Counted from the stretch's first letter, positions 18,244 through 27,044 are shown. The stretch is DNA of 64,000 bases from Streptomyces zaomyceticus (GCF_014656215.1 NZ_BNBZ01000020.1:83145-147144), one strand, 5' to 3'. Numbers and translations are program-made. Notes: generated by a model not told the origin, from the letters alone.

Positions 18244-18693
18244 TCAGACCCCCGCGGCCACGGACTCAGCGGCCGGCGCGGGCACGGCGTGCGGGGCGCG
18301 CACCGTGTCACTCCCGGGGACGGGCGCGGACGCGTCGGTCCCCAGTTCCACCATGCGGTTGTCGGCGTCGACGTGCACGACGCGCGGCACGAACGACCGG
18401 GCCTCGGCGTCCTCGACCTGCGCGTAGCTGATGAGGATCACGAGGTCCCCGGGGTGCACCAGATGGGCGGCGGCGCCGTTGATCCCGATGACGCCGGAAC
18501 CGCGCTCACCCTCGATGACATAGGTCTCGAGACGGGCCCCGTTGTCGATGTCGACGATGTGCACCAGCTCACCGGGCAGGAGGTCCGCCGCCTCCATCAG
18601 GTCGGCGTCGACGGTGACGGAACCGACGTAGTGCAGGTCGGCCTGGGTCACGGTCGCCCGGTGGATCTTGGACTTGAATATCGTTCGAAGCAT
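18244..18693 (-). CDS. panD: Aspartate 1-decarboxylase
   Basis: 149 residues. It makes beta-alanine from aspartate for pantothenate and coenzyme A synthesis. The N terminus MLRTIFKSKIHRATVTQADL and the self-cleavage site GSVTVD (Gly24-Ser25, giving the pyruvoyl group) are diagnostic. The ATG at 18693 has GGAG at a good distance; upstream in-frame codons do not look coding. The tail after residue about 115 is an Ala/Pro-rich extension seen in actinobacteria. Last clear chromosomal housekeeping gene before the accessory region. Confidence 0.95.
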   Translation of the reverse strand: MLRTIFKSKIHRATVTQADLHYVGSVTVDADLMEAADLLPGELVHIVDIDNGARLETYVIEGERGSGVIGINGAAAHLVHPGDLVILISYAQVEDAEARSFVPRVVHVDADNRMVELGTDASAPVPGSDTVRAPHAVPAPAAESVAAGV

Positions 18694-19198
18694 TGAGGTA
18701 CTCCTGGACATAGGCTCCCTGCCTGCGTTTTTGCAGGTCAAGGGCTGTTTCGCCACCCTACAACGAGTCGCATGTTCGGGCAGCATTCCCCAGGTTTTTC
18801 AGGACTCATGCTGACCACTTGCTGACTTTCCTGACGCATCGTCAGGCGCTGCTCAGGAGCTTCGCCTACTCTCCCTGCCCCACCGCGACGACCCCACAAG
18901 CCTACGCAGCACGCACTCAAGAGCCCTCGTGACCACCGTCACTCCGACGATGCCGCAGCGATCCCGCGCGCCACGTGCACGTAGGCCCATCACCACAGGA
19001 ACCCCCGAAGCGGCGCGGCCGCCTACCAATGAATCTCGGCTCGGCAAAACCGACGGTCCCCGTGACCATGGCCGTGGTCCGCCCGGTGCTGTTGGTAATG
19101 GCATTGGGCGGCCACCGAGAACTCTTGAATTCGGCCAGAGCAGAGCGCGACCCGGCACTGCGATCAGCCTCAGACCAGCTCGAGGAGCCGTCATACTC
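18694..19198. other. Intergenic region at the inferred chromosome/element border
   Basis: About 500 nt without a supported gene. It holds the panD promoter region and a 7-bp inverted repeat with 3-nt loop at 18830-18846 (CCTGACG-CAT-CGTCAGG). No tRNA gene and no recognisable att core is visible. The left border of the element should lie here, but it cannot be fixed without the right end. Confidence 0.5.
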
Positions 19199-19438
19199 AT
19201 GGAACCGCAGCTGCACCCCTCCGATAACGGCCGACCGCGCAGGCGCCAGCCCGTCGAGCCCGTCCTTATGGACACCTCCGAGGTCGCCGCGATGCTGAGC
19301 ATGTCCACGAGCTGGGTCTACAGGGAAGCCTCAAAACTGGGCCTGAAGGGGTACAAGCTCGGGCGGGGCAAGAATGCCAAGGTGCTATACAAGAGGGCCG
19401 AGGTCTTCAGGTGGCTGGAACAACAGAAAATCCACTAA
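19199..19438 (+). CDS. Excisionase-like helix-turn-helix protein
   Basis: 79 residues; the ATG at 19199 has GAGGAG 11 nt upstream. From residue 24 it has the winged HTH of the MerR/Xis (HTH_17) type: MDTSEVAAMLSMSTSWVYRE, then LGRGKNAKVLYKRAEVFRWL, which fits the wing and final helix. Such proteins bend attachment-site DNA for excision and are normally next to a tyrosine integrase. Here no integrase follows. It could also be an AlpA-like transcription activator. Confidence 0.65.
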   Translation: MEPQLHPSDNGRPRRRQPVEPVLMDTSEVAAMLSMSTSWVYREASKLGLKGYKLGRGKNAKVLYKRAEVFRWLEQQKIH

Positions 19439-19505
19439 AGGACCATTGCAGCAGCTGCCGGGAACAGCTTCCTTAAACGGACGTACCAGCGACAGAAAGG
19501 CACCG

Positions 19506-20015
19506 TCAGAGGCTGGATTTCATGGCTTCGATGCACGCGGCGCGCGCGGCGGCGGAGCGATCTCGGGGGTACGCCTGCCCCAGGTTCATACCGTCGTCAT
19601 TCTGGATCGGTGGCTGCATCCATGCTTCGCTCATGTGCATGCCGGCCTCGGAACGAGCTGCCGACACCAGGGCCGCGTAAGGCTCGGCGACCGCGGATGC
19701 CTCGATCTGGAGCCAGGAGTGATGAAAGGCCATGCGGGCGAGGAGAGAACTGACCTGGTCGGTGAGTTCTCTGCGGGCATCGGCCGAGTCGGGTCGTCGT
19801 CGTATCCGGTAGGGCATCTCCAGATACTCCTCCACGGCGGTCAGCGCTTCGGCAAAAGTCCTGGCCCTGCGCTCCCGGCGAGCCGCACGCTGGTTGAGGG
19901 CATACGTGGCGTAGACGCCCAGCAGTGCGACGACGGGCACGATCAGGGCGGTCGTCTGAACCCATGACCAGCCGCTCGTCTGCGCCGCGGTCGAGAGGAA
20001 CTGCTCCTGGACCAA
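19506..20015 (-). CDS. Single-pass membrane protein, putative CBASS effector
   Basis: 169 residues. The TTG at 20015 is chosen because GGAGG lies 7 nt upstream; it sits inside the end of the E2-like gene (73-nt overlap). One membrane helix (residues 19-40, TTALIVPVVALLGVYATYAL) is followed by a basic RRERR segment and a helical cytoplasmic domain of about 120 residues. Third gene of the operon CD-NTase, E2-like, this protein. CBASS operons usually end in or contain an effector, and short membrane proteins that permeabilise the inner membrane are one known effector class. The effector role is inferred from position and topology only. Confidence 0.55.
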   Translation of the reverse strand: MVQEQFLSTAAQTSGWSWVQTTALIVPVVALLGVYATYALNQRAARRERRARTFAEALTAVEEYLEMPYRIRRRPDSADARRELTDQVSSLLARMAFHHSWLQIEASAVAEPYAALVSAARSEAGMHMSEAWMQPPIQNDDGMNLGQAYPRDRSAAARAACIEAMKSSL

Positions 20016-20482
20016 TCGCGATCCTCCGGAAGGCCGTGCGGTGCGTCCTCGACGATCCACTCACCGCCGTAATGCCCGCCCGTACAGCGCCAGTAGTGTT
20101 CGAGGAAGAGGTGTCTCTCAACGATCCCAAGAAGATCGAGAAGTCCCTTCTCGCTGGTCCACCGGCGCTCCTCGGGATCGTACGGGTACCAGAGGCACAG
20201 CGCATCGTCCGTGGCGTAGCGATGTTTGGACGCGGCGCCCGGTTTGGCGTGGACCCGTGGAAAGTCCTGGGGCCACTGCCCGTACGTGTCGTACCAGGGA
20301 TCGGCGTAGAAGCTGACCGTGACCAGGACAGGATCCGTTTCGCCGACGACGTCGAGGCCGGAGAGGTGATAGGTCAGCCGCCCGTCTCCGTAACGGTGCG
20401 CCAGGTCGGAGCCGAAGCGGAGCTTGGCATCCCTTTCGAGCGGGGCCCACCACACCGGCTCACCCCCGTACCAGCGGCCCAT
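19943..20482 (-). CDS. E2-like (ubiquitin-conjugating fold) protein of a short type II CBASS operon
   Basis: 179 residues, starting 1 nt after the CD-NTase stop. Core features: HRYATDDALCLWYPYDP with candidate catalytic Cys96, then HLFLEHYWRCTGG and VEDAPHG. This pattern matches bacterial E2-like proteins that accompany CD-NTases. In type II CBASS an E2 activity conjugates the CD-NTase C terminus to cell targets and primes it; short systems have E2 without an E1 domain, as here. The last 25 residues (Ser/Arg-rich) lie in the overlap with the next gene. Assignment is by motif reading. Confidence 0.65.
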   Translation of the reverse strand: MGRWYGGEPVWWAPLERDAKLRFGSDLAHRYGDGRLTYHLSGLDVVGETDPVLVTVSFYADPWYDTYGQWPQDFPRVHAKPGAASKHRYATDDALCLWYPYDPEERRWTSEKGLLDLLGIVERHLFLEHYWRCTGGHYGGEWIVEDAPHGLPEDRDWSRSSSSRPRRRRAAGHGFRRPP

Positions 20483-20483
20483 C

Positions 20484-21497
20484 TCAAGGAGCCCATGCTC
20501 GGGTGGGCGTTGCCCCGTAGGTCAAGCCGGGACCAGCTGCCGCTGCGGCACTGAAAGATGAGCGGATCCTATCCTGCTCCTCGTCGGTGGCGTCCACGTC
20601 CGGGACGATCTCCGGCAGGACACGGCTGAGCGCTCGTTGCGCGCTGAGTGGCCTGCCCTCGGCCTCGTGCTCCTGCGCGAGTTTCAGGTAGTCCCGTGCC
20701 GTACGCAGGCGGCGACGCACATCTCCTCGCAGCATGTTGAGCGGGATCGGTCCTGCGACATGGGCCGGATCGTCCGTGGGACCATCCTTGAGTGCCTCGT
20801 CCGCATGCGTGAAGAAGACTTCGAGGGCGTCGATCAGCGGCATCGGTTCCTTGATGCACTCAAGGGCGAGCGCTTTGATGTTCCAGGAACAGAGCGGCTT
20901 GCTGTGCGTTTCATTCCAGTGCTTGAGCAGCCGAACAGCGCGGGCGAACACACGGTCGGTGTCCTCCAACGCCTTCAGCACCAGCTTCGTATGCGTGAGA
21001 GGATCCGCGCGGTCCCACCGATCGGGGATCTCCATGTTGGGGATGTACAACCCCACACCCGAGGGGTGCGGAATCGCGGTCATCACGTCCGCCGTGAAGT
21101 CCGGCTGACCGGGCGTCACGGGGTCGCCAAACCTGACGAGTACGGCGCGGCGCTGACCTTCGATCTTCACGGTGAGGTCGGGGAACTCCTCCCCCAACTC
21201 ACCTCTGATCGCCTGCCTCGTACGCTCCATCAGCGGCAGAGCGTTTCTTCCCCCTGGCCCATAGCCCTTGGCATCCTCCGCAGAGAGCTTCGCTCCGAGG
21301 TCGACGTCGGTCAGAGGGGTGTTCGCGTCACCGTGCGCAACGCTGCCGTTGAAGTAGATCGTGCTGCCCGGGAAGGCACGACGCATGGCGCCGGCCAGGA
21401 GCCGTCTTCGGCGTCTGGCTTCGTCGAGCTCCTCGTCGGTCACTTGGATGGCGTGACGGGCGTCTTCGAGGAGTTTCCCCAAAGTCTGCTGGTTCAC
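20484..21497 (-). CDS. CD-NTase-like nucleotidyltransferase (CBASS oligonucleotide cyclase)
   Basis: 337 residues; the GTG at 21497 has GAAGGAGG upstream. The pol-beta-like active site is complete: GS at residues 51-52 (FNGSVAHGDANTPLTDVDLG), Asp64 and Asp66, and a third acid Asp137 (FTADVMTA). A helical OAS1-C-like region follows (about 170-300). In CBASS such enzymes make cyclic di- or trinucleotides on phage infection and switch on the effector. First gene of a three-gene operon. The C terminus ends in RAWAP; whether it is conjugated by the E2-like neighbour is unknown. Confidence 0.75.
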   Translation of the reverse strand: MNQQTLGKLLEDARHAIQVTDEELDEARRRRRLLAGAMRRAFPGSTIYFNGSVAHGDANTPLTDVDLGAKLSAEDAKGYGPGGRNALPLMERTRQAIRGELGEEFPDLTVKIEGQRRAVLVRFGDPVTPGQPDFTADVMTAIPHPSGVGLYIPNMEIPDRWDRADPLTHTKLVLKALEDTDRVFARAVRLLKHWNETHSKPLCSWNIKALALECIKEPMPLIDALEVFFTHADEALKDGPTDDPAHVAGPIPLNMLRGDVRRRLRTARDYLKLAQEHEAEGRPLSAQRALSRVLPEIVPDVDATDEEQDRIRSSFSAAAAAGPGLTYGATPTRAWAP

Positions 21498-22433
21498 CGT
21501 TAGTTCCTCCTTCTCGCACCGTTATCACCTGTTCCAGAGCGCCTGAACCTTCATGAGGCATATGACTTTGGTGACTCCAGGCAAACGGTCCATCACTTGC
21601 CCTCCTCCACAGTCCGTCGCACGGAGGAGGCGGTCCGTCACTCCCTCATGGAGATGGGCAACGCGGCCGACCGGCTCCGGTCGAAGGCGACATGCAGCGA
21701 GTCGAGCGGGGAACCGTCCCCGTACACGATCCAAGGCACCGATAGAGGCTGCTGCGTCGCTGAAGGGAAGCGGGCCGGGGACGGTCGCCTACATCGCCGG
21801 CAAGACGAAGAGCTGCCAGGCCCCGAATGGCCTTGCGGAGGAAGGGGCGTCCGGGGAGCTCGATAGCTCCGGTAGGGCGAAGCCGTGACCAGACGGGGGC
21901 ACGTGAAGGGCGAGACGAGGACTCCTCCAACAGCTAGGAGTCCGCTTGCGGTAGCAGGTCTCCGACGGGTAGGACAGCGCGCTGGCTGCCGAAGACCCAA
22001 GCATCGACGGTCTCGGGAAGCCGAGACAAGACGCCCCATGCCTCCCTGACTCCGAGCTAGACATGCCTGAGCAGCGGAAATCAAGCGATACAACATCGAT
22101 GAGGTCGATCCTGACGGATCACGTTTCGCCGGACGAAACACGACGATGTGGCCTTTGTCGGCCAGGTCGGCGAATACCTCACCTGACCCAGCGGAACACA
22201 TGGAGAGCCGGATGCTCGACCAACGGGCACGTCCGGTTCGGCGGGCGGGGACGGGAAAACCGACACGGGAAACAGCGTCGCGATCGATGGCCACGCAGAG
22301 ACGGGGGTCGGTGAAGGCCTTGGTCCAGCCGGTGAACGACTCGTTGGAGGTCAGGATCTCCGCCCCTGTGGGGGCTGAGTTTCCTATCAGTCTCCCTCGG
22401 GGCGCAGCCCTCTGTGAGGCACAATCCTGCGTC
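21498..22433. other. Gene-poor, degenerate stretch
   Basis: About 930 nt with no intact gene. It contains the promoter region of the CBASS operon at its left end. On the minus strand a fragment around 22273-22357 (ILTSNESFTGWTKAF) resembles the C-terminal part of IstB, the IS21 helper ATPase, but without continuity on either side. Reading frames elsewhere look random. Probably remains of earlier insertions. Confidence 0.4.
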
Positions 22434-23042
22434 ATGGATCAAGGGGATGCAGCCGTATGGGCTGCTGGCATCGGAGTTGTCGGGGCCTTGTCCGGGGCAC
22501 TCGGCGGGTATCTAGCGGGACGGGCACAGGGCAAGGCCACCGTCGAGGGGGTGAAGCTGCAGCTCTTCGGCCAGCGGGAAGAACGTCTGAGGCTGGAGAA
22601 GCAGCAGTCCTACTTGGAGACGGTGCGTCTCTTTGAGCAGGCCATCAGTGACACGTACCACGCAATCCTGCTCTACGAGATTCCTGACCAGCAGGCTGCC
22701 GTGTTGGCTCCCTTGGGCTATGGGACAAGGGACGAGGCTCTGCGGCAGATGAACTCGACCCTGAAGGCATGCCGCGTACAGGAGCGGCATTACGCGCTCT
22801 ACGCGTCACGAGACGAGAACAACTTGCTTGGCGCTCTGACGCTCGATGCCATGTCCGAGGCTCAGAGCCGTTTCAATGATTGGCTTGCTGCTGTGACAGG
22901 TAGTAGCCCAAATGACGAGGTGAGGACGCTTCGTCGTGCGCTTGGGGCTGCGCTTGGCAGGTTCCGTGGCGAGTTGACCGAATTTGAGAACCAGGCACAT
23001 CAGTTGTTGTCGATGCCCCCGGATGGTGATCAGGCGGACTAA
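22434..23042 (+). CDS. Membrane-anchored coiled-coil protein, unknown function
   Basis: 202 residues. The N terminus is a glycine-rich membrane helix (GIGVVGALSGALGGYLAGRA, about 11-30), followed by a long charged helix (LQLFGQREERLRLEKQQSYL) and further helices. Proteins of this layout are frequent singletons in Streptomyces accessory regions. I do not recognise a catalytic motif. The stop is immediately followed by the left end of the IS5-like insertion, so the original 3' end may have been altered. Confidence 0.6.
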   Translation: MDQGDAAVWAAGIGVVGALSGALGGYLAGRAQGKATVEGVKLQLFGQREERLRLEKQQSYLETVRLFEQAISDTYHAILLYEIPDQQAAVLAPLGYGTRDEALRQMNSTLKACRVQERHYALYASRDENNLLGALTLDAMSEAQSRFNDWLAAVTGSSPNDEVRTLRRALGAALGRFRGELTEFENQAHQLLSMPPDGDQAD

Positions 23043-23927
23043 CTGATCATTTCAGAATGAGGTGAGCTGCGGGTCTTGCACTTGCCAATCTTGGTCGGCA
23101 GGGTGTCCGAGTGCGTGCTGATCTCGTTCTTGACGACCTGTGGGAGCGGGTGGCCCCGCTGCTGCCACCCGCTCCCGAACGGCGCCGGTGGCATCCCGGG
23201 CGGCTGCGCGTTCCCGACCGGGCGGCTCTCGCGGGCATCATGTACGTCCTGCGGACCGGCGTTGCCTGGCGCGACGTCCCGGCCGAGACCGTGGGCTGCT
23301 CCGGAGTCACGGCCTGGCGTCGGCTGTGGGACTGGACCGAGGCCGGCGTCTGGCCCCGCCTGCACGCCGCCCTGCTGACCGAACTTCGCCGCGCCGACCT
23401 GCTGGACCTGGACGACTGCTCCGTGGACGGATCGCACGTCCGGGCCCTCAAAGGGGGGATCACGTCGGCCCCTCGCCCGTCGATCGCGCCCGCCCCGGTT
23501 CCAAGCACCACCTGATCGTCGACCGCCACGGAACCCCTCTGGCCGTCACCCTCACCGGCGGCAACCGGCACGACGTCACCCAGCTCCTGCCGCTACTCGA
23601 CGCCATCCCGTCGATCCGGGGTCGGCGGGGACGTCCACGCCGCAAGCCCCGACGCCTGTACGCGGACCGGGGCTACGACTTCGACATGTACCGCCGCCTG
23701 CTATGGAAGCGCGGCATCAAGCCGCTGATCGCCCGACGCGGCGTCGCTCACGGCTCCGGACTGGGCAAGGTTCGCTGGGTCGTCGAGCGCACCTTCGTCT
23801 GGCTGCACCAGTTGAAACGGCTCCGCATCCGCACGAGCGACGCGCCGACCTCCACCAGGGCCTGCTCGAACTGGCCTACAGCTTTATATGCCTCCGCCGC
23901 CTCCGAACCTCATTCTGAAACGATCAG
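23043..23927 (+). mobile_element. IS5-family insertion sequence (about 0.88 kb), probably inactive
   Basis: The ends are inverted repeats: TGATC-A-TTTCAGAATGAGGT at the left (23044-23063) and its near-perfect complement at the right (23907-23926, one mismatch). The enclosed transposase is of the IS5 type and is read in three frames. It inserted directly after the stop of the membrane coiled-coil gene. Confidence 0.8.
23111..23918 (+). pseudogene. IS5-family DDE transposase, frameshifted
   Basis: The first part (GTG 23111) encodes the N-terminal DUF4096-like domain (LDDLWERVAPLLPPAPERRR) and the first catalytic Asp (SVDGSHVRA). A -1 shift at the run AAAGGGGGG (near 23450) is needed to enter the middle part (HHLIVDRHGTPLAVTLTGGN, YADRGYD, VVERTFVWLHQLKRLRIR). 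Such a run could be a programmed frameshift site, as in several IS5-family members. A second -1 shift near 23835 is needed to reach LLELAYSFICLRRL, which points to a real mutation. The element is therefore probably dead. Confidence 0.8.
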
Positions 23928-23999
23928 TAAGCAACCAGCTCATCCCAGTCACGATAGCGCCGGATATCCAGGCACCGCTCACGGATTGCTGCAAACTCG

Positions 24000-25001
24000 C
24001 TACTTGCCGCGCGCCATGTCGTCCTGGAGGGAGAGGTGCCGGTCGAGATCCGTCACAGCCTTCTCGACCTTTTGCTCGAAGGGCTCCAAGGCGTCTTCGA
24101 TGGCGGCGTACTCATGGACGAGCTGGTGTTTGTCGTCGATCGACTCCAGTTCGGACACCAGATGCCGCCACCGCTCCATGTCCGCCTTGGAGTACGGGTA
24201 CCTTCGCCCGCGAACCTGCTCGAGGGTTGTCGTCGCCGTGAGATTCGCCTGCACCAGACGCAGAGCATCTCCGCGTACGAGGTGCGGGACGCCGAGGTTG
24301 TCCTCGATGAACACGAGTCCGTCCCTCACCTGATCCAGCCGAGCATGCAGGTACTGGACGAGAGCACTGCGCACCTGTGGCAGGTCGAGTCCCACTTCGC
24401 GACGCAGCTGGGCAGCAATCCTCTGTGGGAGGTCCTGGCTCACGAGCCCCAATAGGCCATCGTCCGCCGCGTACCTCTTGAGCTCAGGACCGAGCGCCGA
24501 GGCAGAGCCGTATGCCATGTAGAGCTGTCGGTATGCGTCCAGCGCAGTGCAGGCGGAATCGAAGTAGATCAAAGTGGCGGGCTTGATGACTTCGGGCCTC
24601 AGCTTGTCACGGTGGTACATCTCGTTGCGGTACTTGTGCAGCTTCTCCAGCACGGGGCCCAGCGCAGCGTCCAGGACTCCACGCCCCACAAGGAAAGCCA
24701 CCTTGGCGTCGAAGTTGCGATCAATCTTGTTCAGATCGGACTTGGAAATGATCTTGGCCTCAATGGCCTCAACCTCGGCGACCGCCTCCGCATGCCCATG
24801 GTCCGCCATTCCCTTGTACGTAGGCAGCAGGCCAGTAAGCATCTCCTGGTCCCAAAGCTCGGACTGCACTGTCCGGTGCAGGATCAGTTCCGTCACACTG
24901 TCGAGAAGTATGAACGCCAGCCGGAGGTGGGGCACGCGTCCTTTCTCGATCAAGCCCTTGGCTTCTTCGAGCTGCACGACGATCAACTCCAACTGTTCCA
25001 T
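24000..25001 (-). CDS. Helical protein with HEPN-like Rx4H motif, possible defence gene
   Basis: 333 residues. I do not recognise a named family. The protein is almost entirely alpha-helical; residues 20-50 form a long helix, and KYRNEMYHRD contains Arg125-x4-His130, the RNase signature of HEPN domains. The C-terminal half is coiled-coil-like (VSELESIDDKHQLVHEYAAI). An ATG at 25001 is used; an ATG three codons upstream (25010) is possible. It lies between the IS element and a nuclease gene, in a cluster with CBASS and methyltransferase genes, which suggests phage or plasmid defence. That is inference. Confidence 0.5.
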   Translation of the reverse strand: MEQLELIVVQLEEAKGLIEKGRVPHLRLAFILLDSVTELILHRTVQSELWDQEMLTGLLPTYKGMADHGHAEAVAEVEAIEAKIISKSDLNKIDRNFDAKVAFLVGRGVLDAALGPVLEKLHKYRNEMYHRDKLRPEVIKPATLIYFDSACTALDAYRQLYMAYGSASALGPELKRYAADDGLLGLVSQDLPQRIAAQLRREVGLDLPQVRSALVQYLHARLDQVRDGLVFIEDNLGVPHLVRGDALRLVQANLTATTTLEQVRGRRYPYSKADMERWRHLVSELESIDDKHQLVHEYAAIEDALEPFEQKVEKAVTDLDRHLSLQDDMARGK

Positions 25002-25266
25002 GCAACCCATCCCGACACGCAGCCCGGTCACCTTGCACCACATCATCCCTGACCAGTGGTGCGGGCGGCACGCGACTTTCGTGGACAGCGCGAGGAACAA
25101 GCCCGCAACCTCAGAGGACCATCCGCCCTCTGGGGGTGGCCGCTGAAAGTCTCACTGCCTCCGGCAAACCAAACCAAGACCTTTCGTCAGGCGCGGCCTG
25201 GCTCACGGAATACACCAAGCCTGGCCCCGATTGCTCTTCTTGCAGAGATCACTGGGAGGGGTGCTG

Positions 25267-26199
25267 GTGGCGGAGCTTATGTTGTTCCGGCGCGACGCGG
25301 ACGGGCGGGATGTCGAGCTGTCCGGTTCGACGGTGGCGCTGGAGGTGGAGCTGCAGCGGCGGGTCGAGGCCGGTCTTGAGCAGATGCTCGGTATCCGGTT
25401 CGTGGCGTCGGAGTACGCGACCGGTCCGTGGCACCGGGGGCGGATCGACACGCTGGGGCTGGATGAGAACGGCAGCCCGGTGGTGATCGAGTTCAAGCGG
25501 GGTTCCGACAGCGGGGTGCTGTCGCAGGCCGTCTCGTATCTGTCCTGGCTGCGTTCGGCGCAGCACGAGTTCGAGGCGCTGGTCCGGAAGGTGCTGGGTG
25601 CGGAGGCGGCCGAGTCGATCGACTGGCGGCGTCCGCGGATGGTCTGCATCGCGGCCGGCTTCTCCCACCATGACCGTGTGGCCGTGCAGTGGCTGCCCGA
25701 GCGGATCGACCTGGTGCGCTACCGGGTCTTCGAGGGCGGCCTGCTGAGCCTGCTGCTCGTCGACTCCTCGCCCGGCTCAGCGAGCGCTGCTTCGTCTCGG
25801 CGGAGCCGGGAGCGGGACGGGGTGGTCGGTAGCGCGCCGAAGGCACCGGTGGTTCCTGCGCCGGGGGTTGGCCTCGTGCCGGAGTCCTTGCGGGACCTGT
25901 ACGCGGAGCTCGACGAGGCGCTCACGGCGTGGGGCGAGGTGGAGGTGGCGTCGCTGCGGCACTACATCGCCTACCGGCGGCTGGTGAACGTGGCATCGGT
26001 GATCTTCCGTCCGAAGCACGAGGCAATCCTGGTCTATCTCAGACTCGACCCGGAAACGGTCGCACTGGAGGAGGGCTTCACCCGGGACATGCGGGGCATC
26101 GGGCACCTGGGTACCGGGGACCTGGAGGTACGTCTCGCCTCGGCAGCGGACCTGGAGAAGGCGGCGCCGCTGATCCGGCGGGCGTTCGAGGCGGCGTGA
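25267..26199 (+). CDS. PD-(D/E)XK nuclease-like protein with C-terminal DUF5655 domain
   Basis: 310 residues from a GTG at 25267 with GGGAGGG 6 nt upstream. The N-terminal domain shows a PD-(D/E)XK core: Asp61 in GRIDTLGLDENG, Glu75 and Lys77 in VVIEFKRG, then a Q-x3-Y helix (LSQAVSYLSWL). A Ser/Arg/Pro linker (about 165-195) leads to a DUF5655-type domain (residues about 205-305, DLYAELDEALTAWGEVEVAS). The protein should be a DNA or RNA endonuclease; its target is unknown. It converges on the methyltransferase gene; a hairpin terminator lies between them. Confidence 0.75.
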   Translation: MAELMLFRRDADGRDVELSGSTVALEVELQRRVEAGLEQMLGIRFVASEYATGPWHRGRIDTLGLDENGSPVVIEFKRGSDSGVLSQAVSYLSWLRSAQHEFEALVRKVLGAEAAESIDWRRPRMVCIAAGFSHHDRVAVQWLPERIDLVRYRVFEGGLLSLLLVDSSPGSASAASSRRSRERDGVVGSAPKAPVVPAPGVGLVPESLRDLYAELDEALTAWGEVEVASLRHYIAYRRLVNVASVIFRPKHEAILVYLRLDPETVALEEGFTRDMRGIGHLGTGDLEVRLASAADLEKAAPLIRRAFEAA

Positions 26200-26208
26200 C
26201 GCAACGAG

Positions 26209-26252
26209 AAGGGCGGCTGGTGCATCGGATTCTCGATGCTCCAGCCGCCCTT
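26209..26252. terminator. Hairpin terminator between convergent nuclease and methyltransferase genes
   Basis: A stem of 19 pairs with one central T-T mismatch (AAGGGCGGCTGG, then GCATCG) and a short loop. It starts 9 nt after the nuclease stop. Confidence 0.8.
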
Positions 26253-26297
26253 CGGCGTCTGCGGCCCGCCGGCCCCGGGCTCTCTCCGCTCTCGTGA

Positions 26298-27044
26298 TCA
26301 CGCCTCCGGTCCGGCCAAGTCGAAGTCGCCCTTGGTCAGCTCGGCGCGGAGTCGCTGCTCGGCCACGTCGGCGTAGTGCGAGGACAGCTCGACGCCCACG
26401 AAGCGACGTCCTTCGCGAAGGGCCGCGACGCCCGTGGAGCCGCTGCCGGTGAACGGGTCAAGGACGGTGCCGTCTTCGGGGCAGATCTGCACGAGCTGCT
26501 GCATGATCTCGACGGGCTTCTGGGTGATGTGGACCCGATCCTTGCGGGGCTGGGAGGCGATGTAGTGGCCGGGCAGGTAGAGGTCGCGGGTGTTGTCGAG
26601 GGATCCCTTGACGCCCCAGACGATGAACTCGGAGTCCTGCTTCGGCCCGCCCTTGCGGGGCCGGCTGGCGGGCTTGATCCACGGGATGGTGCCGCTCCAG
26701 GTCCACCCGGCCATCTGCAGGGCGTCGGTCGTGGTCGGTTCCTGGCGCCAGTCGGTGAAGACCATGGCCACCGCGTGCTCGGTCGAGGCCCGGTACGCCT
26801 CGGTGAGCAGTTCGGTCAGCCAGGAGCGGTAGGAGCGCTGGTCGCGGTTCTCGCCGGGGAAGTTGGCGAGGTTGTGGGCGCTGTTACTGGTGACGTACTT
26901 GGCGCGCGCGGTCCGTCCGGTGCGTTCCGAGCTCGTACGGCCGCCGGAGTTGTACGGCGGGTCGGTGATCACGGCGTTCACGCTCTCGTCCGGAAGGGAC
27001 TTCAGCACGGTCAGGGCGTCGCCTCGGTGCAGCGTGTAGCTCAT
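26298..27044 (-). CDS. Site-specific DNA methyltransferase, beta class (N6-adenine or N4-cytosine)
   Basis: 248 residues. Motif IV is TDPPYNSGG (DPPY at residues 28-31) and comes before motif I, DPFTGSGSTG (196-205). This order defines the beta class of amino-methyltransferases (N4C/N6A type, pfam N6_N4_Mtase). TQKPVEIMQQL is the usual motif before the SAM-binding region. It methylates adenine N6 or cytosine N4 in a specific site; the site is not readable from sequence. It may be a solitary element methylase that protects incoming DNA, or the partner of the convergent nuclease. Confidence 0.85.
   Translation of the reverse strand: MSYTLHRGDALTVLKSLPDESVNAVITDPPYNSGGRTSSERTGRTARAKYVTSNSAHNLANFPGENRDQRSYRSWLTELLTEAYRASTEHAVAMVFTDWRQEPTTTDALQMAGWTWSGTIPWIKPASRPRKGGPKQDSEFIVWGVKGSLDNTRDLYLPGHYIASQPRKDRVHITQKPVEIMQQLVQICPEDGTVLDPFTGSGSTGVAALREGRRFVGVELSSHYADVAEQRLRAELTKGDFDLAGPEA

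Noticed and set aside
18694..19198. tRNA gene or attL site at the left border
   Set aside because: No cloverleaf or CCA end seen, and no direct repeat can be tested because the right end is outside the window.
22273..22357. IstB-like fragment on the minus strand
   Set aside because: Only about 28 residues resemble IstB and neighbouring frames do not continue it; mentioned as a remnant but not called as a gene.
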